Assembly (NCBI GenBank): GCA_023426225.1
Contig: JAFABD010000117.1
Location: 1-18,485, forward strand
Direction of reading: 5' to 3'
Length of the DNA: 18,485 bases
From: Pseudomonadota bacterium
GTDB lineage: Bacteria > Pseudomonadota > Alphaproteobacteria > Sphingomonadales > Sphingomonadaceae
Part shown: positions 1 through 8,836 of the stretch, piece by piece
How positions within the stretch are numbered: position 1 is the first letter of the stretch
Layout of the letters: every line of letters starts with the position of its first letter
The notes under the pieces: model-generated
What the model was told of the DNA's origin: nothing
What the model saw: the letters and a program-made list of their open reading frames with translations, nothing else
Database searches by the model: none
Position numbers and translations under genes: made by a program

Positions 1-1151
1 GTGTCGAACAGCGTCGCGCTGCGCAGATGCTCGTCGCCCAGCCGCGCGCCGATCCGGTCGATCGCGCCCTCCACCGCGGCGATCCGCTCGGCAAGCGCGT
101 CGATGCTGTCGCGTCCGGCGCGGTCGATCGCGGCCTGGTTGGCGCTCAGCATCGCCAGCATCGCCTCGCCTTGCGCGGCGATCCCCGCGCGCGCACCGTC
201 GACCGCCTGCGTCGTGCGGTCGAGCACCGAATCGACCGCGGCGGACATCTGTCCGGTCACGCCCTCCAGCCGCGCGCTCGCGCTCTCGCTCGTCGCTTCC
301 ATCCGCGCGATATGCGCCGCCAGCCGTTCGGCGGCGCCGCTGGCGACGTCGTTGGCCTCGCGCCCGCGTTCGGCGAGCGCGGTGAGCTGCGTGTCGAGCG
401 CGGCGGCATGCTGGCTTGCGAGCAGCCCCGCGGCGTCGACGCGTTCGGCCAGCCCGCGCATCTCGTCATGCGCGCGCGGCAGCGAGGCGAGCACCAGTTC
501 GACGCGGCGCTCGGCCTCGCCCAGCGATTCGGCCAGCGTGTTGGTGGTGGCCTCGATCGCGCGCACCTGCGCGCCGAGCCCGGCGCTGGCGCCGTCGACC
601 TGGTCGACCGCCCGGTCGCCGATCCGTCCGAAGGCGGCGGTCTGTTCGGCAAGCTCGACACGGTTGCGCTCGATCCGCATCGCCAGCCGGGCGATGCTGT
701 GCTCCAGCGCGGCGGCCTCGGCGCGCATCGCGCGCGCGACATCGGCAAAGCGGCGCGCCTCGCGGCGGCTCGTCCGCATGCCGATCAGCCACAGCACGCC
801 GATCAGCGCGGGCGGCATGCACAGCGCGGCGACGAACTGGGTGAGCGTCAGCGCGTCGATCGCGCCCAGTTGCGGCGCGGCAAGCGCCAGCATCGTCGCG
901 ACCCATCCGATCCCGGCGATCACCGTCACGCCGGCGAGCAACCAGCCGAGGACGTGACGCGCCGAAATGCCCGGCGTCGCGTCCCAATCGGGGGCATCGG
1001 CCTCGTCGTCATGGTCCGCAGCGTGCGCGGCGTCGCTGTCGGGCGCGCCGATGGCAGGCGCGGGCGCCCCCTCGATCGCGTCCGAAAGGATCAGTTCGTC
1101 GGCGTCGGTGCCGGGCTGGTGCGCCGTTGCGGCCGGAGTTCCCCCAGTCAT
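1..1151 (-). CDS. Membrane-anchored protein with long helical/coiled-coil C-terminus (3' end outside window)
   Basis: The frame is open from an ATG at 1151 to the window edge, giving 383 codons and no stop. Residues 1-60 are acidic and Ala/Pro/Asp rich, as in a disordered cytoplasmic tail. Two hydrophobic helices follow, at about 67-91 and 103-124, joined by a short loop. The rest is a long Ala/Glu/Arg-rich stretch without Pro or Gly breaks, typical of an extended helix or coiled coil. No enzyme motif is visible. The layout of two N-terminal membrane spans plus a long coiled coil is that described for the Caulobacter polarity protein TipN, and also occurs in unrelated scaffold proteins, so TipN similarity is only a suggestion from architecture. 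No clear Shine-Dalgarno sequence precedes the ATG, but no better start is seen. The gene diverges from the Hpt-like gene across an 81-base gap. The coding frame is well supported; the function is unknown. Confidence 0.75.
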   Translation of the reverse strand, partial: MTGGTPAATAHQPGTDADELILSDAIEGAPAPAIGAPDSDAAHAADHDDEADAPDWDATPGISARHVLGWLLAGVTVIAGIGWVATMLALAAPQLGAIDALTLTQFVAALCMPPALIGVLWLIGMRTSRREARRFADVARAMRAEAAALEHSIARLAMRIERNRVELAEQTAAFGRIGDRAVDQVDGASAGLGAQVRAIEATTNTLAESLGEAERRVELVLASLPRAHDEMRGLAERVDAAGLLASQHAAALDTQLTALAERGREANDVASGAAERLAAHIARMEATSESASARLEGVTGQMSAAVDSVLDRTTQAVDGARAGIAAQGEAMLAMLSANQAAIDRAGRDSIDALAERIAAVEGAIDRIGARLGDEHLRSATLFD

Positions 1152-1232
1152 CGGCGACGTTTACCACAAGCGCGGGGCGCCCGGCCAGCGTTGGAAACGA
1201 TCGGTTAAGCCTGTCGCGCTATCGCCGTCATC

Positions 1233-1526
1233 ATGGCCTATGATCCCGGTGCGATCGATGCGACTCTGGCGGCGGCGGTGGGCGACGAGCCCGCGCTGAT
1301 CGCCGATCTGCGCGCGGCGTTTCTCGAAAGCGTGCGCCGCAGCCTCTCGGCGCTCAAGCTTGCCGACAGCCCCGATGCCTGGAGCAGCGCGGCGCTGCGG
1401 CTCAAGGGGCTCGCCGCCAGCTTCGGCGCGGTGCGACTGATGGCGCTGGCGGCGGAAGCGGCCGAGGGGCAGGCGCACGACGCGGCGGTGTTGCGTCGCC
1501 TCCACCGGGCGATCGAGCGGCTGTAA
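1233..1526 (+). CDS. Hpt-like protein lacking the phospho-accepting histidine
   Basis: This is a 97-residue, almost entirely helical protein. Its central segment, LRLKGLAASFGA at residues 55-66, matches the signature of histidine phosphotransfer domains (H-x-LKG-x-A-x-x-x-G-A). Real Hpt domains relay phosphate between response-regulator receivers through that His; here the position is Leu55 (codon at 1395-1397), while the Lys-Gly and downstream Gly-Ala are kept. Length and helix pattern fit a single Hpt four-helix bundle with nothing added. It probably cannot carry phosphate and might instead bind a receiver domain or act as a structural bundle; this is inference. The ATG at 1233 has no strong Shine-Dalgarno sequence. 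It diverges from the coiled-coil gene and converges on the VWA gene, with 34 bases between the two stop codons. The fold assignment is fairly sure, the role is not. Confidence 0.75.
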   Translation: MAYDPGAIDATLAAAVGDEPALIADLRAAFLESVRRSLSALKLADSPDAWSSAALRLKGLAASFGAVRLMALAAEAAEGQAHDAAVLRRLHRAIERL

Positions 1527-1533
1527 CCGCGCC

Positions 1534-1556
1534 GCGCCCGCGCCCGCGCCCGCGCC
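1534..1556. repeat. Tandem GCGCCC hexamer, about 3.8 copies
   Basis: Three full GCGCCC units plus a partial GCGCC fill most of the 34-base gap between the convergent stop codons of the Hpt-like and VWA genes. No protein is affected. Such short tandem units can vary in number by slippage. Confidence 0.85.
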
Positions 1557-1560
1557 TGAG

Positions 1561-2739
1561 TCAGCGCTTGCGGCTCAGCTCGCGCATCGCCCCGTCGAGC
1601 CCTTCGAGCGTCAGCGGATACATGCGGTCGCGCATGATCTCGCGGACCAGCCCGATCGAATGGGTGTGCCCCCAATATTCGCGCGGCACCGGGTTGATCC
1701 ACACGGCGGCGGGATAGGTGTTGGTCAGCCGCTGGAGCCACAGCGCGCCGGCATCCTCGTTGAAATGCTCGACCGATCCGCCCGGATGGGTGATCTCGTA
1801 AGGGCTCATCGACGCGTCGCCGACGAACACCAGCTTATAGTCGTGGCCATATTTGTGCATCACCTCCCAGGTGGGGGTGCGCTCGGTGCGGCGGCGGCTG
1901 TTGTCCTTCCACACGCCCTCATAGACGCAGTTGTGGAAATAAAAGAATTCCAGGTTCTTGAACTCGGCGGTCGCGGCCGAAAACAGCTCCTCGCACAGCG
2001 TGATGAACGGGTCCATCGACCCGCCGACGTCAAGGAAGAGCAGCAGCTTGACGGCATTGTGCCGCTCGGGGCGCATCCGCACGTCCAGCCAGCCGCGGCG
2101 CGCGGTGCCGTCGATCGTCGCGTCGATGTCCAGCTCGTCGGCCGCGCCCTCGCGCGCAAAGCGGCGCAGCCGGCGCAGCGCGACCTTGATGTTGCGCGTG
2201 CCCAGTTCGCGGCTGTTGTCCAGGTTGCGAAAGGCGCGTTCCTCCCACACCTTGATCGCGCGCCCGTGCCGGCTTTCGCCGCCGATCCGCACGCCCTCGG
2301 GATTGTACCCCGAATTGCCGAAGGGGGAGGTGCCGCGCGTGCCGATCCAGCGATTGCCGCCCTCATGGCGCTCGTGCTGTTCGGCGAGCCGCTCGCGCAG
2401 CGCGTCCATGATCGCGTCCCACGATCCCAGCGATTCGATCTTCGCCATCTCCTCGGGGGTCAGGTAGCGCTCGGCGACGGCGCGCAGCCATTCCTCGGGG
2501 ATCGCCGCGCCTTCGGCCGCCGGGGCGGCAAGCGCGCCGCGAAAGACATGGGCGAACACCTGGTCGAACCGGTCGAGGAGCCCTTCGTCCTTCACATAGG
2601 TCGCGCGGGCGAGGAAATAGAAGGCGTCGGGCGTCGGCTCGATCACCTGCGCATCGAGCGCTTCGAGCAGGATCAGATGCTCCTTCAGGCTGGCTTGGAT
2701 GCCGGCGGCGCGCAGCGCGTCGAGAAAGGCGAGGAACAT
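1561..2739 (-). CDS. CoxE-type VWA domain protein, partner of MoxR AAA+ ATPases
   Basis: The 392-residue protein begins with a helical region (1-120) and a Gly-rich linker (about 127-160, with GTSPFGNSGYNPEG), followed by a C-terminal von Willebrand factor A domain from about 228. The metal-ion-dependent adhesion site is LFLDVGGSMD, with Asp237, Gly239 and Ser241 (the DxGxS form), followed by the FVGDASMS loop with Asp308. This layout is typical of CoxE-like proteins, which work with MoxR-family AAA+ ATPases as chaperone-like machines for maturing or remodelling metal enzymes or envelope complexes. The likely partner is the ATPase at 4973-5818. The ATG at 2739 lies 9 bases after the glycosyltransferase stop, so the two are probably co-transcribed. 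No signal peptide or membrane span is seen, so it should be cytoplasmic. The target is not known. Confidence 0.88.
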   Translation of the reverse strand: MFLAFLDALRAAGIQASLKEHLILLEALDAQVIEPTPDAFYFLARATYVKDEGLLDRFDQVFAHVFRGALAAPAAEGAAIPEEWLRAVAERYLTPEEMAKIESLGSWDAIMDALRERLAEQHERHEGGNRWIGTRGTSPFGNSGYNPEGVRIGGESRHGRAIKVWEERAFRNLDNSRELGTRNIKVALRRLRRFAREGAADELDIDATIDGTARRGWLDVRMRPERHNAVKLLLFLDVGGSMDPFITLCEELFSAATAEFKNLEFFYFHNCVYEGVWKDNSRRRTERTPTWEVMHKYGHDYKLVFVGDASMSPYEITHPGGSVEHFNEDAGALWLQRLTNTYPAAVWINPVPREYWGHTHSIGLVREIMRDRMYPLTLEGLDGAMRELSRKR

Positions 2740-2748
2740 CGCGCCATC

Positions 2749-4158
2749 TTAGGGCGCGCGTGCGTACAGCGTCCAGTGGGTGCCCGACATGCCGCGCGCC
2801 TCCCCATGCGCGATCGCGGCATAGTTGCGGCCACAGCGTTCGTGCGCGCCCGGCGGCGCGGCGGCGTCGAAACGGTCGGCGAACAGGAATGCCGCGTCGG
2901 CGCACGGGTCGAGCGTCAGGTTCAGCGGATAATGCGCCTGCGCCGCCGCGACGAGCAGCACCGCGCGTGCGGGCTCGCGGTCGAGCATGGCGGTCGTTCC
3001 CTGCGGCGCGCGCGCCTGCATCGCGGCGATCGCCGCGGCCGGGTCGCCGCGCCGGTTGACGATCAGCGTGGCGTCGCCCGCGATCATCCCGGCGACGATC
3101 AGCGCCAGCGTCGCGGTCGCCGTTCCGCGCGGCATCCCGCCGCGGCGCCATGCCGCCGCGATCAGCGTGCCGGTCAGCATCAGCAGCGACAGGCTGACGA
3201 TCAGGTAATAGCGCGCGTGCCCCGGATTGGCCGGATGGAGGATCAGCACCGCGGCGGGCAGGCCGATCAGCGCGGCGAGGTGAAACGCCGTTCGCGGCAG
3301 GCGCATCGTCGCCGCGATGCCGAACAACAGCGGCGGGAGCACGATCAGCGCGTCGGCGAATCCCGCCGTGTCGAGCCATTGCAGCCCCAGCCCGAAACCG
3401 ACCGCGCCCGACAGGCCATGGACGAAGGCCGCGATCCGGAACGGCTCGACGGCGCCGAAGTGAAAGCCGCCGCCATGCCATGCGCCGATCGCCACGATCG
3501 TCAGCACGCCCGCCAGCGCGGCGGCGGCGGGGAACATCAGCCGGGCGGTGCGCGCGAAGGCGGCGCGCGGGCCGTGCCGCCGCGCCGTCGCGATCCACAC
3601 CCAGCCGGTCAGCGCGGCAAAGCCGAACAGCATCGTCAGTTGCGACAGCGCGCCGATCAGGAAGCATAGCCCGAGCGTCAGGGCAGGGGGCTCGCGCCGC
3701 GGGTCGCGCAGCCAGCGGTCGGTCCGCTCGATCGCGACGAGCAGCGCGAGCAGCATCGGCGCATAGCCGCGCGCCTCGGACCCCATGGTGACGAGCGCGG
3801 GCGACAGCGCGAACAGCAGCGCGGTGACGATCGCCGCGGCGCGGCTCGTGCGCCCCGCGATCGCCGCGGCGACGGGGATCGCGATCGTGCCCGCGACGAT
3901 CGCCGGCGCGCGCATCAGCAGCGACGGCGCATCGACGCCGACCGCAAGCAGCCACAGCGAATTGAGGTGATGGTTGTTGTCGTGGTTGATCGACAGGAAC
4001 ACGCCCAGCGGCGTCCGCACCTCGGCCGCCTGGACCACCGACCATGCCTCGTCGAGCCACAGTCCGCCGCGCGCGGCGGCGATCCGCAGCGCCAGCCCGG
4101 CAAGCGTGATGAGTGCCAGCGGCAGCCGCGCGTCACGCGTTCCGGATCGTCGCTCCAT
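2749..4158 (-). CDS. Multi-spanning membrane glycosyltransferase, GT-C (PMT/ArnT-like)
   Basis: The predicted protein has 469 residues and about ten hydrophobic helices. The first helix (about 13-29) is followed by a loop carrying WLDEAWS with Asp36-Glu37, and then by NHDNNHHLN around residues 58-66. An acidic pair in the first external loop followed by a His-rich motif is characteristic of GT-C enzymes of the GT39/GT83 type, which move sugars from polyprenyl-phosphate carriers onto lipids, glycans or proteins on the outer face of the cytoplasmic membrane. The C-terminal 120 residues form a soluble domain. Substrate and acceptor cannot be read from the sequence. I chose the ATG at 4158; a GTG at 4176 is possible, and neither has a clear Shine-Dalgarno sequence. 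The open frame continues upstream into the CHAP gene, but that part is a shadow of the CHAP reading frame. It ends 9 bases before the VWA gene. Confidence 0.78.
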   Translation of the reverse strand: MERRSGTRDARLPLALITLAGLALRIAAARGGLWLDEAWSVVQAAEVRTPLGVFLSINHDNNHHLNSLWLLAVGVDAPSLLMRAPAIVAGTIAIPVAAAIAGRTSRAAAIVTALLFALSPALVTMGSEARGYAPMLLALLVAIERTDRWLRDPRREPPALTLGLCFLIGALSQLTMLFGFAALTGWVWIATARRHGPRAAFARTARLMFPAAAALAGVLTIVAIGAWHGGGFHFGAVEPFRIAAFVHGLSGAVGFGLGLQWLDTAGFADALIVLPPLLFGIAATMRLPRTAFHLAALIGLPAAVLILHPANPGHARYYLIVSLSLLMLTGTLIAAAWRRGGMPRGTATATLALIVAGMIAGDATLIVNRRGDPAAAIAAMQARAPQGTTAMLDREPARAVLLVAAAQAHYPLNLTLDPCADAAFLFADRFDAAAPPGAHERCGRNYAAIAHGEARGMSGTHWTLYARAP

Positions 4159-4200
4159 GGCGTGGTGATGCGTCACGCTGCGGGCCGCGGCAAGCGCAAC

Positions 4201-4236
4201 CGCCAGTGTAACCGCAACCGCCAGTGTAACCGCAAC
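4201..4236. repeat. 18-bp direct repeat, two perfect copies
   Basis: The unit CGCCAGTGTAACCGCAAC occurs at 4201-4218 and again at 4219-4236, with a partial match just before (GCGCAAC) and the start of another unit after. It sits in the 95-base gap between the CHAP and glycosyltransferase genes, directly upstream of the latter. It could be a simple duplication or paired binding sites. Confidence 0.9.
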
Positions 4237-4253
4237 CGCTCCGCCCGCGGGCT

Positions 4254-4826
4254 TCAGCGGGCATAGGCGTCGATCAGCGATGCGACATAATCGGGGTGGC
4301 GTCCGGTAAGCTCGCGGGCGGGGCGGGCGCGGGGGACGCGCGCCGACGCCGTCGGGTCGGGCGCGCCATAGATGAAGCCGTTGACCGGGTATCTCGACGA
4401 TCCCAGCCCCTCGCTGTCGCGGAACCAGACCTTGACGATGCTCCAGTCGCCGCGTTCGGACACGTCGAACAGCGTCACGTCCTGCTCGGCATGGCCGCGC
4501 GCGCCGTTGAGCCGCGACCAGTTGGCGTGCGTGACCATCACCACGCGCGGTTCGACGATGCGGCTGACGACGGCGACATGGCCCAGCGGCAGGCGGGCGG
4601 TGCGGGCAAAGACGATCACCGCGCCCACCTTGGGTCGGTTGCCGCGGGCATAGCGGCCGCGTGCCTGGTTCCACCAGGTCCAGGCGTCGCCATAGATCTG
4701 GATGCCCGATGCCGCACGGGCAAAGGGCACGCACTCGCCGACATATTCCAGCAGCGATTCGCCGCCGACGGCCGGCGTGGCCGGAACCGCCAGGGCGAAC
4801 GCCGCGATCCAACACAAGCTACGCAT
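4254..4826 (-). CDS. Secreted CHAP-domain cysteine peptidase/amidase
   Basis: The 190-residue protein begins with a likely signal peptide (about 1-21: Arg2, a hydrophobic core, then a small-residue region), so it should act in the periplasm. A CHAP domain follows. Cys32 in GECVPFAR is the expected nucleophile, His83 in LGHVAVV the base and Asn102 in THANWS the third active-site residue. CHAP enzymes cut peptidoglycan, either as amidases or as peptide-crossbridge endopeptidases; the exact bond is not determinable here. The tail after about 155 is Arg/Ala/Pro rich and does not look like a known cell-wall-binding domain. A full CtrA-type box lies 51 bases upstream of the start, which suggests cell-cycle-timed expression, as would suit a wall hydrolase. 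It is followed by the membrane glycosyltransferase gene on the same strand. Confidence 0.85.
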   Translation of the reverse strand: MRSLCWIAAFALAVPATPAVGGESLLEYVGECVPFARAASGIQIYGDAWTWWNQARGRYARGNRPKVGAVIVFARTARLPLGHVAVVSRIVEPRVVMVTHANWSRLNGARGHAEQDVTLFDVSERGDWSIVKVWFRDSEGLGSSRYPVNGFIYGAPDPTASARVPRARPARELTGRHPDYVASLIDAYAR

Positions 4827-4877
4827 ACTCGGGCACCGTTACAGCGCCCCCCTGTACCTGGAGGTATCCGGAACGGG

Positions 4878-4892
4878 TTAACGAAGCATTAA
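4878..4892 (-). promoter_or_regulatory. CtrA-type box (TTAA-N7-TTAA) upstream of the CHAP gene
   Basis: TTAA at 4878-4881 and TTAA at 4889-4892 are separated by exactly seven bases, the classic full site for the alphaproteobacterial cell-cycle regulator CtrA, flanked by G on the left and C on the right. The site is 51 bases upstream of the CHAP start and in the only sizeable gap (146 bases) within this minus-strand series. A GAATC (the GANTC methylation target of CcrM) lies at 4901-4905. Such a short AT-rich motif is unlikely by chance at this GC content, but binding is inferred. Confidence 0.65.
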
Positions 4893-4972
4893 CGTTGATT
4901 GAATCGACCGGCGAACGGCGGTTTTTGTCGGGATATTGCGGCGAAACGCCAATTTCGTCCCGCCATTGAGGC

Positions 4973-5818
4973 TCAATTCTTGGTGCGACGGGCCATGAAG
5001 GCGAGCCGTTCGAACAGCATCACGTCCTGTTCGTTCTTCAAAAGCGCCCCGTGCAGCGGCGGAATCGCCTTGGTCGGGTCGCGCGACTGAAGTACTTCCA
5101 GCGGCATTTCCTCGTGCAGCAACAGCTTCAGCCAGTCGAGAAGCTCGCTGGTCGAAGGTTTCTTTTTCAATCCCGGCACTTCGCGAATATCGTAGAAGAT
5201 GTCGAGCGCGCGGCTGACGAGGATCTTCTGGATATCCGGGAAATGGACGTCGATGATCGCCTGCATCGTCTCGCGATCTGGGAAGCGGATATAGTGAAAG
5301 AAACACCGTCGCAGAAACGCGTCGGGGAGTTCCTTTTCGTTGTTCGACGTGATGACGACGATCGGGCGGCGCTCGGCGCGGATCGTTTCGCCGGTCTCGT
5401 AAACGTGGAACTCCATCCGGTCGAGTTCCTGCAACAGGTCGTTGGGAAACTCGATATCCGCCTTGTCGATTTCGTCGATCAACAATACCGGCAGCTCGGG
5501 CGCGGTGAATGCTTCCCACAATTTGCCGCGGCGGATGTAATTGCCGATATCATGGACGCGTGGGTCGCCCAGTTGCCCGTCGCGCAGCCGCGCAACTGCA
5601 TCATATTCATAAAGACCCTGCTGCGCCTTGGTCGTCGACTTGACGTTCCACTCGATCAACGGCGCCCCGACCGCCCGCGCGATCTCGTGCGCCAGTACGG
5701 TCTTCCCCGTCCCCGGCTCCCCCTTCACCAGCAACGGCCGCCGCAGCATCACAGCAGCATTGACCGCGACCTTCAGGTCGTCGGTCGCGACATAGCTCTC
5801 GGTTCCTTCAAAGCGCAT
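4973..5818 (-). CDS. MoxR-family AAA+ ATPase
   Basis: The 281-residue protein is a single AAA+ module. Walker A is GEPGTGKT at 33-40, Walker B is VLLIDEIDKA with Asp115-Glu116, sensor 1 is around Asn159 in ITSNNEKELP, and the arginine finger is in AFLRRCFF (Arg170/171). A MoxR-type helical lid domain follows (about 185-281). MoxR proteins act with VWA-domain partners as ATP-driven chaperones that insert metals or remodel protein complexes; the matching VWA gene lies at 1561-2739. The ATG at 5818 gives the typical start of this subfamily, just before the first conserved helix. An upstream in-frame extension to 6295 is a shadow of the neighbouring gene and is rejected. No Shine-Dalgarno sequence is evident, and the upstream gene ends 44 bases away, so co-transcription is likely. 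Confidence 0.93.
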   Translation of the reverse strand: MRFEGTESYVATDDLKVAVNAAVMLRRPLLVKGEPGTGKTVLAHEIARAVGAPLIEWNVKSTTKAQQGLYEYDAVARLRDGQLGDPRVHDIGNYIRRGKLWEAFTAPELPVLLIDEIDKADIEFPNDLLQELDRMEFHVYETGETIRAERRPIVVITSNNEKELPDAFLRRCFFHYIRFPDRETMQAIIDVHFPDIQKILVSRALDIFYDIREVPGLKKKPSTSELLDWLKLLLHEEMPLEVLQSRDPTKAIPPLHGALLKNEQDVMLFERLAFMARRTKN

Positions 5819-5862
5819 TTGCCAAGCGTGCGGCAGGACGCGCTGGCTTGCAAGAGGCTGTT

Positions 5863-6528
5863 TCAGCCCCGCAAACGCGCGCTCGCGCGGGCTTCGAGCA
5901 GATCCCACAGCCCCCGATGCTGGGCGAGCAATTGTTGCGCACCGAACAGCATGGCCCGTTCGACCGCAGGCCGCTCGGCCATCGCGTCGACCACGGTCAG
6001 CGTCTCTTCGGGCGGCGGCAGCGCGGTTTCGGGCGCATTGACGCCGAACCGCTCGGCGGCGAGATCGAGGACCGCGCGCAGCATCGCCCAATCGATAGCG
6101 AGCGCCAGTGCGGCGCCCGTCGCGCACCCGACGCGATCCGACTGCGCGAGCATGTTGAGCGCATGGCGTTGCCCCAGCGCTGCCGTCTCCGCCTCGGCAT
6201 GGCCGGGCGTGCTGGGCATGGGGCCGGCGCCTGCGACCAGGCGTACCAGAAACGCGCGTTCGGCAGCAAAGCCGGCCGCCGCGGCCTCGATCCATTCGAT
6301 TTCGGCCGGATGGCGCGCCTGGCCAAGCGCATGATCGATTACGCCCGGATGATGGCCGTGCAGCAGGCAGAGGAAGTGAACCGCATCTGCCAGGTCGCGC
6401 ATCGGCCCCGACACCACCCGCAGGCGCTGCATATGGGGATGACGCGCGCTTGCGTCGGATTCAACGAGCGCGCCGAGCACACCCCAACTGCCACCGAGAC
6501 GGGCGATCTGTGCGGTATCGTATAGCAT
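5863..6528 (-). CDS. Conserved-looking protein of unknown function upstream of MoxR
   Basis: With the start chosen here the protein has 221 residues and is rich in Ala, Leu and His, with predicted helices throughout. It has no signal peptide, no clear membrane span and no recognised catalytic motif. Distinctive stretches are HFLCLLHGHHPGVIDHAL and ALAIDWAMLRAVLDL. I think it may belong to a sphingomonad-restricted family (possibly the one named DUF6975), but I cannot confirm that. Start choice is uncertain. The ATG at 6528 is preceded by GGGAG at close spacing. The ATG at 6567 (234 residues) is preceded by AGAAAGG, also close, and a TTG at 6582 would give 239 residues. It is the first gene of the minus-strand series leading to the MoxR ATPase and ends 44 bases before it, which suggests a shared transcript and perhaps a related job. 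Confidence 0.75.
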   Translation of the reverse strand: MLYDTAQIARLGGSWGVLGALVESDASARHPHMQRLRVVSGPMRDLADAVHFLCLLHGHHPGVIDHALGQARHPAEIEWIEAAAAGFAAERAFLVRLVAGAGPMPSTPGHAEAETAALGQRHALNMLAQSDRVGCATGAALALAIDWAMLRAVLDLAAERFGVNAPETALPPPEETLTVVDAMAERPAVERAMLFGAQQLLAQHRGLWDLLEARASARLRG

Positions 6529-6667
6529 AGGCTCCCAACGCAGCATCGCCCCAGAAGCGGGCCGCATTCGCCTTTCTGCCAAAGGGGTTATACCGAAGCG
6601 CGTAGAGACTTGGTTGACGCCGCGTTCACCATCTGCGCCGGCCGGGTCGGGCTGGGCAGGGCTCCGG

Positions 6668-6707
6668 AAACGAAAACGCCCCGGAACCCATGCGGGTCCG
6701 GGGCGCG
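6668..6707 (-). terminator. Intrinsic terminator of the yqeY-dnaG-rpoD operon
   Basis: Read on the minus strand, a strong GC-rich stem is formed by CGCCCCGGACCC (6705-6694) and GGGTTCCGGGGCG (6689-6677), with one bulged base and a four-base loop. It is followed at once by TTTTCGTTT. It lies about 55 bases past the rpoD stop codon and is in the right orientation. The remaining gap to 6528 shows only the leader of the next gene. Confidence 0.85.
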
Positions 6708-6759
6708 TCGATGCCGGGTCAGCAGCGACAGGCCACGCATTCGCGCAGCCTTGGCCGCA

Positions 6760-8793
<2,034 letters not shown>

Positions 8794-8836
8794 CAAATGC
8801 CCTCGAAAATACCGATGGCGGCTATTTTACACCGCC

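Noticed and set aside
2017..2031. DxGxS in place of DxSxS in the VWA metal site
   Set aside because: I believe the glycine form is common in CoxE-like VWA proteins of alphaproteobacteria, so it is not a sign of a broken domain.
1660..3669. 669-codon plus-strand frame across the VWA and glycosyltransferase genes
   Set aside because: It runs antisense to two well-supported genes, and its product is Arg/Gly/Ala/Gln-rich low complexity.
2749..4815. 688-residue version of the glycosyltransferase starting inside the CHAP gene
   Set aside because: The N-terminal part is a shifted-frame reading of the CHAP gene. The start at 4158 gives a normal GT-C N-terminus.
4920..4972. Possible terminator (GGCGAAACGCC stem and TTTTTG) after the MoxR gene
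   Set aside because: The stem is only four pairs, and the T-run is on the wrong side or too far away for either strand.
4973..6295. N-terminal extension of the MoxR frame to 440 residues
   Set aside because: The added part is an Arg-rich shadow of the adjacent gene in another frame; the ATPase starts normally at 5818.
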